Assembly (NCBI GenBank): GCA_021531615.1
Contig: JADYUE010000012.1
Coordinates: 1-49,434, forward strand
From: Fusobacterium varium
Lineage (GTDB): Bacteria > Fusobacteriota > Fusobacteriia > Fusobacteriales > Fusobacteriaceae
DNA: 49,434 bases
Direction: 5' to 3'
A program made the translations under genes and the position numbers. Position 1 is the first letter of the stretch; the number at the start of each line of letters is the position of its first letter. Below the pieces are notes generated by a model. The model ran no database searches, was not told the DNA's origin, and saw nothing but the letters and a program-made list of their open reading frames with translations. Positions 17,343-25,728 of the stretch are shown here, piece after piece.

Positions 17343-17834
17343 ATGTTAAAAAAAAGTTTGATGGCTCTATTTTTAGTGTTGTCTTGTATGGTAGTATATG
17401 GAAATTGTTGTTCAAATGTAAATAAGAATTATCACTCTTCTTATAGTAATGGAAAGATCTATGAAAGAGGAGATATTCAAAATGGAATGAGACAAGGAGA
17501 ATGGCTTGTTTTTTATGAAAATGGAAATATTAAAGAAAAGATAGTATATAAGGACAATAAGAAAAATGGAGAGTATTTTAGGTTCTATGAAAATGGACAA
17601 CTAAAGTATAGAGCGATGTATGTAGATGATAAAATTGAGGGAAATTATGTTACCTTTGATGAAGGTGGATATTTAGATGAGATTATAAATTATATTGATG
17701 ATAAACCACAAGGAATAAGTTTTAAATTTTATGATGGTGGTAGAATAAAAGAGAGTAGAGTTTATAAGAAAGATGGAACAATTATTCAACGTAATTATAA
17801 TCAAAATAAAGATTTAGATTTTTTAAATAATTAG
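17343..17834 (+). CDS. Secreted MORN-repeat protein
   Basis: This 163-residue protein has a signal peptide (about 1-20, cleavage near VYG) and four MORN-type repeats of about 23 residues (about 47-140), seen as QGEWLVFYENGNIKEKIVY, NGEYFRFYENGQLKYRAMY, EGNYVTFDEGGYLDEIINY and QGISFKFYDGGRIKESRVY. Automated annotation often names such proteins YwqK antitoxins, but the signal peptide and lack of a toxin gene argue against that. Fusobacteria carry many proteins of this type; the function is unknown. It is the last gene before the terminator at 17837. Confidence 0.8.
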   Translation: MLKKSLMALFLVLSCMVVYGNCCSNVNKNYHSSYSNGKIYERGDIQNGMRQGEWLVFYENGNIKEKIVYKDNKKNGEYFRFYENGQLKYRAMYVDDKIEGNYVTFDEGGYLDEIINYIDDKPQGISFKFYDGGRIKESRVYKKDGTIIQRNYNQNKDLDFLNN

Positions 17835-17836
17835 AT

Positions 17837-17883
17837 AAAAGCACTTAGAATTTTATTAAGTTAAGATTTTAAGTGCTTTTTTT
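17837..17883 (+). terminator. Terminator after the MORN gene
   Basis: AAAAGCACTT (17837-17846) pairs with AAGTGCTTTT (17871-17880) around a long AT-rich loop and ends in a T-run. Confidence 0.8.
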
Positions 17884-17950
17884 AATTGAAGGATAAGTTT
17901 ATAAACTATAATTTATCATTCTAATTTACGTTTATAAAACTTATATTTTT

Positions 17951-18114
17951 TAACATCAATTTGACTCCATGTCAGTGAATAAAGAATCCCTAGGCTCATT
18001 CCGTTGAAAATGCAAAACTCACTCGCAAGCTCGCTCAAACACGTTGCATTTTCTTAACTGCATTTCGCTAAGGGCTTCTAATATTCACTTCTAAATTACG
18101 TCAACTTGATGTTA
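17951..18114 (+). repeat. Long nested hairpin repeat, copy A
   Basis: Outer arms 17951-17965 and 18100-18114 pair at 14 of 15 positions. A middle layer pairs AGTGAATA, AGAA and CCCT blocks with 18054-18090. The inner arms AAAATGCAA (18007-18015) and TTGCATTTT (18044-18052) enclose a loop ending in CTCAAACACG (18034-18043). Blocks shared with copy B in the opposite orientation are TCCATGTCA-N2-GAATAAAGA (17966-17985) and TCTAATATTC-N6-AAATTAC (18077-18099). Confidence 0.85.
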
Positions 18115-18148
18115 GGGATAATTTACTTTTTTAATTAGAGTTATTCTT

Positions 18149-18306
18149 AATATCAGCTAAATGTAATTTGGAGAAGAATATTAGAGAGAGTTATGAAATC
18201 TGACACTAAAAATTCCGACGTGTTTGAGACGAAGTCGAGTTTCGGAATTTTAGTCAGATGAGTTTTACTCTCTCTTTATTCTTTGACATGGAATTTAGCT
18301 GATATT
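18149..18306 (-). repeat. Long nested hairpin repeat, copy B
   Basis: Outer arms AATATCAGCTAAAT (18149-18162) and its exact complement (18293-18306) enclose further pairing of AGAGAGAGT and ATCTGAC blocks, and inner arms AAAATTCCGA (18209-18218) with TCGGAATTTT (18242-18251). Read on the minus strand it shares the conserved blocks and loop word of copy A at the same order and spacing. The arm sequences differ from those of A, yet each copy pairs with itself. Confidence 0.85.
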
Positions 18307-18423
18307 TAAAAGAAATTTAGATAACTTAACTTGACTAATAATCGCTAAAAGCAAAGGGACTTTGTCAAAACCTAACGATACACAAGAAAAAATGAATTTA
18401 GTTAGCTAAATTATAGTTTAAAT

Positions 18424-18462
18424 AAAAAAAGAGCCAAGTTAGTAAATAACTAAACTTGACTC
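18424..18462 (-). terminator. Terminator of pssA
   Basis: Read leftwards, GAGTCAAGTTTAGT pairs with ACTAACTTGGCTC (18431-18462 overall) with one wobble and one bulge, followed by seven T's (A's at 18424-18430 on the plus strand). Confidence 0.85.
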
Positions 18463-18479
18463 TAAGTAACTATTAAAAG

Positions 18480-19247
18480 TTATTTTTCTTCAACTTCCTC
18501 TTCAATAACTTCTATTATCTCTTCAGTATCATCATGATCTTCGTGATTATTTTCAAATCTTCTAGTAATATGAGTCATTATGTTTAAAATAACATAAGTA
18601 AATGTAACAATGAATAAGCTATATTTTAAAGTAACAACTACTGCTAAAATAAATGGTCCTGCGAACTTTTTAGGTATAAAAGGAAAAGCTTTATCAGGAG
18701 TTTTAAATTTCATAGTACTAACCATAAGTACAGCAGCTATTACAGTTATAGCAATAAAAATATCTAAATTAAAAAGATCCACATCGAAATTTTTTCTCAT
18801 AGTATCACAGAAAAGAATATATGAGCAAACCATTGATGCTGCACTAGGAATAGGCATTCCACTAAAGTCACCTTTTTCACTAGAAGCAACTGTTATAATG
18901 TTGAATTTAACCAATCTCATAATACCACAAAGAGCATATAGGAATGAAACTGGAAGAATAAATGCACTTCTAGCAACATTTGCCATAAGAATATTATAAA
19001 CTAAAAGGCTAGGAGCTAGTCCAAATGATACAGCATCACAGAAAGAGTCAAACTCTTTACCGAATTCACTGAAAGCATCTAATTTTCTAGCTGTTTTTCC
19101 ATCTAGTCCATCACAAACCATTGCTAAGATAATAAACCATATAGCTTGAATAAATTCTCCCTTACTAGAAGCAGTAATACTCATATAACCTAGGAATAGT
19201 CCAGCAGCAGTAATAGCATTAGGGGCTATATATTTTCTTTTTACCAT
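18480..19247 (-). CDS. pssA: CDP-diacylglycerol-serine O-phosphatidyltransferase
   Basis: This 255-residue inner-membrane enzyme joins serine to CDP-diacylglycerol to make phosphatidylserine, the precursor of phosphatidylethanolamine. The CDP-alcohol phosphotransferase signature is complete: D46, D49-G50, A53-R54, G63, D67, D71. Several hydrophobic segments follow, and the C-terminus is a glutamate-rich tail of about 25 residues. It is the integral-membrane type II (Bacillus-like) enzyme, not the E. coli phospholipase-D type. An AAGGAG site precedes the ATG on the minus strand. It is transcribed alone. Another CDP-alcohol acceptor is possible but less likely. Confidence 0.88.
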   Translation of the reverse strand: MVKRKYIAPNAITAAGLFLGYMSITASSKGEFIQAIWFIILAMVCDGLDGKTARKLDAFSEFGKEFDSFCDAVSFGLAPSLLVYNILMANVARSAFILPVSFLYALCGIMRLVKFNIITVASSEKGDFSGMPIPSAASMVCSYILFCDTMRKNFDVDLFNLDIFIAITVIAAVLMVSTMKFKTPDKAFPFIPKKFAGPFILAVVVTLKYSLFIVTFTYVILNIMTHITRRFENNHEDHDDTEEIIEVIEEEVEEK

Positions 19248-19284
19248 AAAAAATTCATCTCCTTAATTAACAAATAATCAGTTA

Positions 19285-19313
19285 ATTTTAACATAAAAAA
19301 AACTTTTTTTCAA
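19285..19313 (-). promoter_or_regulatory. Promoter of pssA
   Basis: On the minus strand TTGAAA (19313-19308), 17 bases, TAAAAT (19290-19285) with an extended TG lie about 40 bases before the start codon. Confidence 0.65.
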
Positions 19314-19365
19314 TTTAATATTAGAATCTCATAGAAATTAAGATGTATAAATAATAAAAAAACTA

Positions 19366-19394
19366 TTTATTTTTTATAAAAAATTAGATAAAAT
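19366..19394 (+). promoter_or_regulatory. Possible promoter of ylmH
   Basis: TTTATT (19366-19371), 17 bases, TAAAAT (19389-19394). The -35 is weak and the region is very AT-rich, so this is tentative. It is divergent from the pssA promoter. Confidence 0.4.
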
Positions 19395-19434
19395 CTAAAT
19401 ATGAAAATTTTTGTAAGAATGAGAGGAGAAAATT

Positions 19435-20205
19435 TTGGATAGAAAAAAGTTGCAAAGTTTATTTTCTGAAATAGATAGTACCTTAATAGGAAGTTTCTGT
19501 GATGATATAGAGCTATGTCAGCAGATAGATTATCCAGTATATACTAAATATTTTTACCCACCACAATTTTGGAGTAGATTGAATAGTATAAATGAAGGGG
19601 TAGATTTTGAAACAATTGGATTAAATGATAGCTGTGAAAAAAGAATGATAGGAATAATCCCAAAAGATTTTGATAGAGAATTTTTAGAATTTCCTGTAAA
19701 ATATTTTAAAATAATAAATAGTTCAAAATTTAAAGAGTTAGAGCACAAACATTTTTTAGGGACAATAATGTCTTTAGGGATAAAAAGAGAGATATTAGGG
19801 GATTTAATAGTAAAAAATGGTGTTTGTTATGGTATAATAAATGAAGAGCTATTTGATTTTTTAGTTGATAATTTAAAAGAGATAGGTAAAACTCCAGTAA
19901 AGATTGAGGAGATAAAATTTCAAGAGATACCTGAAAGTGAATTTATAGATATTGTAGAAAGTGTAGCATCAATGAGATTTGATGTGATAGTTTCAGCATT
20001 AGGGAACTTCTCAAGAAATGATGGAAGTGAAAAAATAGAAGCTGGGGAAGTATTGTTAAATTATGGAATGGAAAAAGAAAAAAGCAGAGTAATCAAGGAG
20101 AAGGATATTATCTCTATAAGGAAAAAAGGAAAATTTATAATTGAATCAATCTTAGGAGAAACTAAAAAGGGAAAAACTAGAATTTTAGCTAAAAAATTCA
20201 GTTAA
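19435..20205 (+). CDS. ylmH: S4-domain RNA-binding protein YlmH
   Basis: This 256-residue protein has the YlmH layout: an N-terminal segment, a middle domain with FYPPQFWSRL near residue 40 and a RNA-directed region (LGTIMSLGIKREILGDLIV), then a C-terminal S4 domain (about 180-245: SMRFDVIVSALGNFSRNDGS, AGEVLLNYG, KEKDIISIRKKGKF). YlmH binds stalled large ribosomal subunits in Bacillus and takes part in ribosome-associated quality control; in Firmicutes it sits near cell-division genes. Here it is paired with an envelope protein gene instead. The start is TTG at 19435 behind GAGAGGAG. Confidence 0.85.
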   Translation: MDRKKLQSLFSEIDSTLIGSFCDDIELCQQIDYPVYTKYFYPPQFWSRLNSINEGVDFETIGLNDSCEKRMIGIIPKDFDREFLEFPVKYFKIINSSKFKELEHKHFLGTIMSLGIKREILGDLIVKNGVCYGIINEELFDFLVDNLKEIGKTPVKIEEIKFQEIPESEFIDIVESVASMRFDVIVSALGNFSRNDGSEKIEAGEVLLNYGMEKEKSRVIKEKDIISIRKKGKFIIESILGETKKGKTRILAKKFS

Positions 20206-20217
20206 GGAGTTGAAGGT

Positions 20218-21939
20218 ATGAATATAAAAAAGATTGGAATGGGAGTTTTAGGAGCTTTTGTTATTTTGTTAGGTGGAGCATATCTATCAAAAGATCTTAT
20301 AGTAAAGTATATTCTTGAGGAGAAATTAACAGAGTTAAATAAAGGAAAGGTTGATATTGGAAGTGTTGATTTTTCACCTTTTAGTAAGAGAATAGTTGTA
20401 AAAGATATTGATTTTACAAGTCAAAGAGATGGAATGAAAAACTTTGTAACTATTGGGGAGTTTAATGCTGATTATGATGTATATATCTCAGATAAGAAGG
20501 TTCTTATAAGTGAAGCACATATTATTAAATTTGATTTTTTAACAGATAGAAAGACTGATGGAAGTATAGATGGAAACTTTAATAAAAAGCCTTTAGATGC
20601 TTATCAAGTTGTAATTCCAGCAGATACAGAAGAGAGTAAAAATAAAATAGTAAAAAATATTGAAAATAGCTATTTAGATCAAATTAGAATAAATGATTTA
20701 AGCCTAAACAATATATTAAAATCAGAGTATGAGAAAAATAATTCACTGTTAGATGAAAAGAAAAATTATTGGGAAACTAGAATAAAAGAGATAGAAAATG
20801 GAGTAGAATTTAAAGAGATAAGAAAAAATCTGAAAAAAGTAAGTAACTTAAAAAATCCATTAGATATTTTTAAAATGGATAGAGAGGTTAAAGAGATTCT
20901 TCAATCTGCTAAAGCTTTAAATGAAAAACTTTCAGTAGAGAAAGAACAGATGAAGTTAGATCTTCAAGATATGAAAAACTCCCCAGAACTTCAATTTTCT
21001 GTGGATAAAGGTATTGATAATTTTGTAAAAAATGGTGAAATTGTAATAAAGGACTTAGATACATTAGTAAATATCTACTTAAACCAAGTGTATGAGAAAA
21101 AAATGTATGAACTTGTAGTTAAGTATAGAGAGGTAGTAAAAGAACTAGAGTTAAGAAAAGAAGAGGATAAAAAAGCTGTTAATAAATGGGAATTATATAT
21201 AGAGGAATTGGATATTACTTCTGAAACATATGGATTTATGTTAAATGGAGAGGTACATAATATCTCTAGTAGAATTTCAAGAAATACAGAAAATATAAGT
21301 TTTATGTTAACAGGAGATAAAAATCAAAGTCACGGGAAAATGGATGGTTATTTCAATTTAGACGTTCCTGAGGGATATATAAATATAGATATTCAAAAAG
21401 TTGATTTAGATGAGTTAAAAGAGTTTAATGATTATATAAATGGTGGAACAGCTGCAATGACTCAAAAAACTATCTTATCTAAGGAAGATATAATCACTTC
21501 AGGAAATCTGAATATTAATAATATGAATCTGAATGGAAGAAGTATTGTAGATACTATGAATTTAAAAATGCCACTGCTTAAAGAGATGATAATTCCTCTA
21601 TTAAGTGAGGTAAAAAATGGAAAGATTAGCTATGGCTATGATTCTCAAACAAGAAGAGTATATGTAAAAAGTAATCTATCTAAAGAGATTACAAGAATCT
21701 TAAATAGCAATAATGGATATTGGAAGAAAAAAATATCTGAAGATTTGAAAAAAGCTAGTGAATCAGAGATTTTAAAATATGAAAAATTATTGAGAGAAAA
21801 AGAGGAAGAGATTAGAAAAGTTTCAGAAGAAAATTTAAATATTCAAATAGGTGAACTTGAAAAGATTGATGAACAGATAAAATATCTTAAATCAAAAAAT
21901 AAAAAGGACATTTTAAATGAGTTATTTCAAAGGTTTTAA
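20218..21939 (+). CDS. AsmA-like envelope protein (TIGR03545-like)
   Basis: The 573-residue product has one N-terminal membrane segment (about 7-24), followed by a stretch typical of AsmA-like proteins (KGKVDIGSVDFSPFSKRIVVKDIDF). A long coiled-coil-rich middle (about 160-325), beta-rich segments (about 330-510) and a charged coiled-coil tail follow. It resembles the uncharacterised TIGR03545 family of outer-membrane bacteria, often found next to a TIGR03546 gene; that partner is absent here. AsmA-type proteins can act in lipid movement between membranes, but no function is shown. It follows ylmH by 12 bases. Confidence 0.65.
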   Translation: MNIKKIGMGVLGAFVILLGGAYLSKDLIVKYILEEKLTELNKGKVDIGSVDFSPFSKRIVVKDIDFTSQRDGMKNFVTIGEFNADYDVYISDKKVLISEAHIIKFDFLTDRKTDGSIDGNFNKKPLDAYQVVIPADTEESKNKIVKNIENSYLDQIRINDLSLNNILKSEYEKNNSLLDEKKNYWETRIKEIENGVEFKEIRKNLKKVSNLKNPLDIFKMDREVKEILQSAKALNEKLSVEKEQMKLDLQDMKNSPELQFSVDKGIDNFVKNGEIVIKDLDTLVNIYLNQVYEKKMYELVVKYREVVKELELRKEEDKKAVNKWELYIEELDITSETYGFMLNGEVHNISSRISRNTENISFMLTGDKNQSHGKMDGYFNLDVPEGYINIDIQKVDLDELKEFNDYINGGTAAMTQKTILSKEDIITSGNLNINNMNLNGRSIVDTMNLKMPLLKEMIIPLLSEVKNGKISYGYDSQTRRVYVKSNLSKEITRILNSNNGYWKKKISEDLKKASESEILKYEKLLREKEEEIRKVSEENLNIQIGELEKIDEQIKYLKSKNKKDILNELFQRF

Positions 21940-21948
21940 AATTAATGA

Positions 21949-21977
21949 TTGACGGATAGGGAAAAAATTGATATAAT
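21949..21977 (+). promoter_or_regulatory. Promoter of the SRP RNA gene
   Basis: TTGACG (21949-21954), 17 bases, TATAAT (21972-21977), placing the start about five to seven bases later at the 5' end of the SRP RNA helix. This is among the strongest promoters in the window. Confidence 0.85.
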
Positions 21978-21982
21978 TAATC

Positions 21983-22106
21983 GTCATGGAAATTGTTTGG
22001 GGAATTTTATGGCGTAATAGTATCGAACCGTGTCAGGTCTGGAAGGAAGCAGCACTAAGGTATTTATTACGGGTATAGAATCTGCTTCACTCAGTTTTCA
22101 TGGCAC
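21983..22106 (+). ncRNA. ffs: 4.5S signal recognition particle RNA
   Basis: The universally conserved SRP domain IV is present: GTGTCAGGTCTGGAAGGAAG followed by CAGCACTAAGG near 22030-22062. The ends pair (21983-21992 with 22095-22104), giving a single long hairpin of about 120 nt, the small bacterial type without an Alu domain. It binds Ffh to target membrane proteins. It has its own promoter upstream, and a terminator follows at 22122. Confidence 0.95.
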
Positions 22107-22121
22107 TAAAAAAGTTCACAT

Positions 22122-22150
22122 AGGAAGAAGCAAAGCTTCTTCCTTTTTTT
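22122..22150 (+). terminator. Terminator after the SRP RNA
   Basis: AGGAAGAAGC (22122-22131) pairs perfectly with GCTTCTTCCT (22135-22144) around AAA, followed by T's. Confidence 0.93.
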
Positions 22151-22189
22151 ATAACTAACCTAAGATTTTGGTTAAATAGAGAGTTTACA

Positions 22190-22219
22190 TTGATAAGAGC
22201 AGTAGTTTTATGGTATAAT
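22190..22219 (+). promoter_or_regulatory. Promoter of the uvrD-lpx-rdgB operon
   Basis: TTGATA (22190-22195), 18 bases, TATAAT (22214-22219) preceded by an extended TGG. No other convincing promoter or terminator was seen until 31592. Confidence 0.7.
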
Positions 22220-22245
22220 TAATATTCAAAGAGGTGAAAGTTTTA

Positions 22246-24423
22246 ATGAGTATATTAGACAGATTAAATGATAGACAAAGAGAAGCTGCATCTAAAATAG
22301 AGGGAGCATTGTTAATACTTGCAGGGGCAGGATCAGGAAAAACAAGAACTATTACATATAGGATAGCTCATATGATACGAGAGATAGGAATCTCTCCATA
22401 TAGTATTTTAGCTGTTACATTTACAAATAAAGCAGCTAAAGAGATGAAAGAGAGAGTAGAGGATTTAATTGGTGAAGATGCTAAAAAAACAATGATATCT
22501 ACATTTCACTCTTTTGGGTTAAGACTTCTTAGAATATATGGAGATCGTTTAGGATATGGAGCAAACTTTACTATCTATGATACAGATGATCAAAAGAGGG
22601 TAGTAAAAGGTATTTTAAAGGAGTTAGTAGTTAAGGATAAAAACTTAACTGAAGGAATAATAGTATCAAAAATTTCTAAATTAAAAGAGGAAGAGACTCC
22701 AATAGAAGAGTACGAAAAATCAGAGGGAAATTATAATCAAAATGCTAAAATTATAGCTGAAGTATATAGAAGATACAATATAGTTTTAAAAAATAATAAT
22801 GGAATGGATTTTTCAGATATCTTAGTAAATACTAAAAAAATCTTAGAAATACCAGATGTTCTAAATAGAATACAGGAAAAATTTAGATATATAATGGTAG
22901 ATGAGTATCAAGATACAAATAATATTCAATATAATATTATTAATAAAATTGCTAAAAAATATGGAAATATCTGTGTTGTTGGAGATGAAAATCAAAGTAT
23001 ATATGGATTTAGAGGAGCTAATATTCAAAATATATTAGATTTTGAAAAAGATTATCCAGATGCAGAAGTTGTAAAATTAGAGGAAAATTATCGTTCAACA
23101 TCAGTGATACTAGATGCAGCTAATGCTGTAATAAAAAATAATACAAGTGCTAGAGATAAAAAACTTTGGACTAAAAAGACAAGTGGAGAAAAGATAAAAG
23201 TTCTTTCATGTGTAGATGGAAGAGAAGAGGTTTCTTTAATTATAAATGAAATTTTAAAAGGAAAAGTCCAAGAGGGTAAAAAATATAGAGATTTTACAAT
23301 TTTATATAGAATAAATGCTCAATCAAGACTTTTTGAAGAGGGATTTTTAAGAAATAATATCCCATATAAAGTTTTTGGTGGTATGCAATTCTATCAAAGA
23401 GCAGAGATAAAAGATGTTATTGCTTATCTTTCAGTAATTAATAATACTCAAGATAGTCTAAATTTAACTAGAATTTTAAATGTTCCTAAGAGAAAAATAG
23501 GGGATAAAAGTTTAGAAAAAATAAATGACTTTGCAAAAGAAAATGGAATTTCAGTTTATGAAGCATTAGGAAAATCTCAGGAGATAACTACTTTAACTGC
23601 TAATATGAGAATAGTTCTTTCAGAGTTTTATGATATGATGGAATATTTTAGAGAGATTAGTGAAAGCGAAACTGTTTCTGAACTTTTTAAAACTTTAGTT
23701 AAAAAGATCAAATATTATGATTATTTAGATAGTACATACGAAGATGCAGAAAGTAGAAGAGAGAATATAGAAGAGTTAAAAAACTCTATTACAGAAATGG
23801 AAAAAGTTGTAGAAACTATGACATTAAGAGAGTATCTTGAAAATGTTTCATTGGTAAGTGCAACTGATAATCTTGAAGAGGAGAGAGATTATGTAAAACT
23901 GATGACTATCCATAACTCAAAAGGGTTAGAGTTTCCAAATGTATTTATAGCAGGAATGGAAGATGAAATTTTTCCAGGACAAAGAGCAATGTTTGAACCT
24001 AAAGAGCTAGAAGAGGAGAGAAGACTTTGTTATGTTGCTATAACAAGAGCAGAGGATAGATTATACATCTCTTATGCAGCTAATAGATTTATGTATGGAC
24101 AAGAAAGTTTTAGAACTCCATCAAAATTTATTGATGAGATTCCAGAAAACTTACTAGAACGTAATACAAAAGTTATAGAAATTAAAAGAGAAAAGCCAAA
24201 ATCAGATCTATCACAATTTAAAAAGGTAATAACTCTTGATGATTTGAAAAAAAATGCACAAACAAAATCATTTCCATATTCAATTGGAGAAAAAGTTTTC
24301 CATAAAAAATTTGGTTTGGGAATTGTCATAGGGGTAAATGAAAAGAAAGTTGAGATAAATTTTGTTGATGGAAAAAGAGAGATTGCTATGGCAGTTGCAG
24401 ATAAATTTTTAACTAAAAATTAA
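22246..24423 (+). CDS. pcrA: UvrD/PcrA-type superfamily 1 DNA helicase
   Basis: This 725-residue ATP-dependent 3'-5' helicase acts in repair and replication-fork clearance. Motif I is AGAGSGKT (26-33); further motifs are the motif II region VDEYQDTN, motif III VVGDENQSIYGFRGA, motif IV LEENYRSTSVIL, motif V MTIHNSKGLEFPNVF and motif VI RLCYVAITRA. The C-terminal tail ends in a Tudor-like segment (GEKVFHKKFGLGIVIGVN), a PcrA/UvrD feature. A GTG at 22234 is part of the GAGGTG ribosome site, so the ATG at 22246 is chosen. Rep is less likely because of the tail. Confidence 0.93.
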   Translation: MSILDRLNDRQREAASKIEGALLILAGAGSGKTRTITYRIAHMIREIGISPYSILAVTFTNKAAKEMKERVEDLIGEDAKKTMISTFHSFGLRLLRIYGDRLGYGANFTIYDTDDQKRVVKGILKELVVKDKNLTEGIIVSKISKLKEEETPIEEYEKSEGNYNQNAKIIAEVYRRYNIVLKNNNGMDFSDILVNTKKILEIPDVLNRIQEKFRYIMVDEYQDTNNIQYNIINKIAKKYGNICVVGDENQSIYGFRGANIQNILDFEKDYPDAEVVKLEENYRSTSVILDAANAVIKNNTSARDKKLWTKKTSGEKIKVLSCVDGREEVSLIINEILKGKVQEGKKYRDFTILYRINAQSRLFEEGFLRNNIPYKVFGGMQFYQRAEIKDVIAYLSVINNTQDSLNLTRILNVPKRKIGDKSLEKINDFAKENGISVYEALGKSQEITTLTANMRIVLSEFYDMMEYFREISESETVSELFKTLVKKIKYYDYLDSTYEDAESRRENIEELKNSITEMEKVVETMTLREYLENVSLVSATDNLEEERDYVKLMTIHNSKGLEFPNVFIAGMEDEIFPGQRAMFEPKELEEERRLCYVAITRAEDRLYISYAANRFMYGQESFRTPSKFIDEIPENLLERNTKVIEIKREKPKSDLSQFKKVITLDDLKKNAQTKSFPYSIGEKVFHKKFGLGIVIGVNEKKVEINFVDGKREIAMAVADKFLTKN

Positions 24424-24436
24424 GAAAGGGGTTAAG

Positions 24437-25261
24437 ATGTATAGAAAGACATTAGCAAAAGAGATAAGCTATTCAGGAATAGGGCTTCACAAAGGTGAAA
24501 ATATAGATATGAAATTAATTCCACATGATAAAGGGATTATTTTTGTAAGAAAAGATCTTGAAGAGGGAAAGAATCAGATAATTCTTGATATAGAAAATAC
24601 TTTTGATCTAACTAGAGGGACAAATCTTCACAATGAATATGGAGCAGAGGTTTATACAATAGAGCATTTTTTATCAGCGCTATATGTTGCAGGAATAACA
24701 GATTTGATAGTAGAGTTAAATGGAAATGAACTTCCTATCTGTGATGGAAGTGCTAAGAAATTTATTGAACTATTTGAAGAGGCTGGAATTAAAGAGTTAG
24801 CTGAAAAAGTAGAACCTATAGTACTTAAAGAGCCGATATATTTAAGTGTAAATGATAAAAACATAGTGGCATTACCATATGATGGATATAAGATAACTTA
24901 TACAATAAAATTTAATCACACTTTCTTAAAATCACAATTAGCTGAGTTTGATATAGATTTAGAAACTTATAAAAAAGAGATAGCACCAGCAAGAACTTTT
25001 GGTTTTGATTATGAGATAGAGTATTTGAAACAAAATAATCTAGCTCTTGGAGGAACTCTTGAAAATGCTATTGTTATTAAGAAAGATGGAGTTTTAAATC
25101 CAGATGGATTAAGATTTGAAGATGAGTTTGTAAGACATAAAATGCTTGATATAATAGGAGATTTTAAAGTTTTAAATAGACCTATTAAAGCTCATATAAT
25201 AGCAATCAAAGCAGGACATGCTTTAGATATAGAATTTGCAAAATTATTAAAGAAAAATTAG
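24437..25261 (+). CDS. lpxC: UDP-3-O-acyl-N-acetylglucosamine deacetylase LpxC
   Basis: This 274-residue zinc enzyme carries out the committed step of lipid A synthesis. The zinc ligands are H77 (TIEHFLSAL), H234 and D238 (VRHKMLDIIGD), and the catalytic histidine is H261 (KAGHALD), all at the family spacing. The length is slightly below the E. coli protein because of a shorter tail. It is not fused to FabZ, unlike in Bacteroidetes. It lies 13 bases after the helicase gene and 24 before fabZ. Confidence 0.97.
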   Translation: MYRKTLAKEISYSGIGLHKGENIDMKLIPHDKGIIFVRKDLEEGKNQIILDIENTFDLTRGTNLHNEYGAEVYTIEHFLSALYVAGITDLIVELNGNELPICDGSAKKFIELFEEAGIKELAEKVEPIVLKEPIYLSVNDKNIVALPYDGYKITYTIKFNHTFLKSQLAEFDIDLETYKKEIAPARTFGFDYEIEYLKQNNLALGGTLENAIVIKKDGVLNPDGLRFEDEFVRHKMLDIIGDFKVLNRPIKAHIIAIKAGHALDIEFAKLLKKN

Positions 25262-25285
25262 TAAAAGAAAACTTAGGAGGAAAAC

Positions 25286-25711
25286 ATGTTAGATACTTTA
25301 GAAATTATGAAAAGAATTCCACACAGATACCCATTTTTATTAGTGGATAGAATTATTGAGGTTAATAAAGAGGAACAAAAAATAAAAGGATTAAAAAATG
25401 TAACTATCAATGAGGAGTTCTTTAATGGACACTTTCCAGGACATCCTATAATGCCAGGAGTTCTTATTGTTGAAGGAATGGCTCAATGTTTAGGAGTACT
25501 TGTAATGGATGGAATTGAAGGGAAAGTTCCTTACTTTGTAGGAGTTGAAGGGGCAAAATTTAAAAGTCCTATAAGACCTGGAGATCAAGTAATTTATGAA
25601 GTTGAAGTAGAAAAAATAAAAAGAAACTTTGTAAAAGCTCATGGAGTAGCAAAAGTAGATGGAACAGTAGCTTGTGAGGCGACATTTACATTCTGTATAA
25701 CAGATAAATAA
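25286..25711 (+). CDS. fabZ: 3-hydroxyacyl-ACP dehydratase FabZ
   Basis: This 141-residue hot-dog-fold dehydratase of fatty acid synthesis has the catalytic H49 (FNGHFPGHPIMPG) and E63 (IVEGMAQ). Placement between lpxC and lpxA is the common arrangement and reflects use of 3-hydroxyacyl-ACP by both fatty acid and lipid A synthesis. A GGAGG site precedes the ATG. Confidence 0.96.
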   Translation: MLDTLEIMKRIPHRYPFLLVDRIIEVNKEEQKIKGLKNVTINEEFFNGHFPGHPIMPGVLIVEGMAQCLGVLVMDGIEGKVPYFVGVEGAKFKSPIRPGDQVIYEVEVEKIKRNFVKAHGVAKVDGTVACEATFTFCITDK

Positions 25712-25728
25712 GATTGGGGGAGTTTAGG

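Larger units (their letters stand above)
17884..18423. other. Non-coding intergenic region between convergent transcripts
   Basis: No gene is present. In order it holds a small inverted repeat (17893-17906 with 17930-17944, one bulge), long hairpin repeat A (17951-18114), long hairpin repeat B (18149-18306), and a seven-base inverted repeat AATTTAG/CTAAATT at 18395-18412. The terminators of the two converging operons flank it. Confidence 0.7.

Noticed and set aside
17343-17834. YwqK-type antitoxin of a toxin-antitoxin pair
   Set aside because: The product has a signal peptide and no neighbouring toxin gene; the name in databases derives from the MORN-like repeats only.
18302-18423. Riboswitch or small RNA between hairpin repeat B and the pssA terminator
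   Set aside because: Only short stems are visible and no known riboswitch core was recognised.
18610-18999. Plus-strand open frame of 129 codons opposite pssA
   Set aside because: pssA on the minus strand has a full catalytic signature, ribosome site, promoter and terminator; the opposite frame has none.
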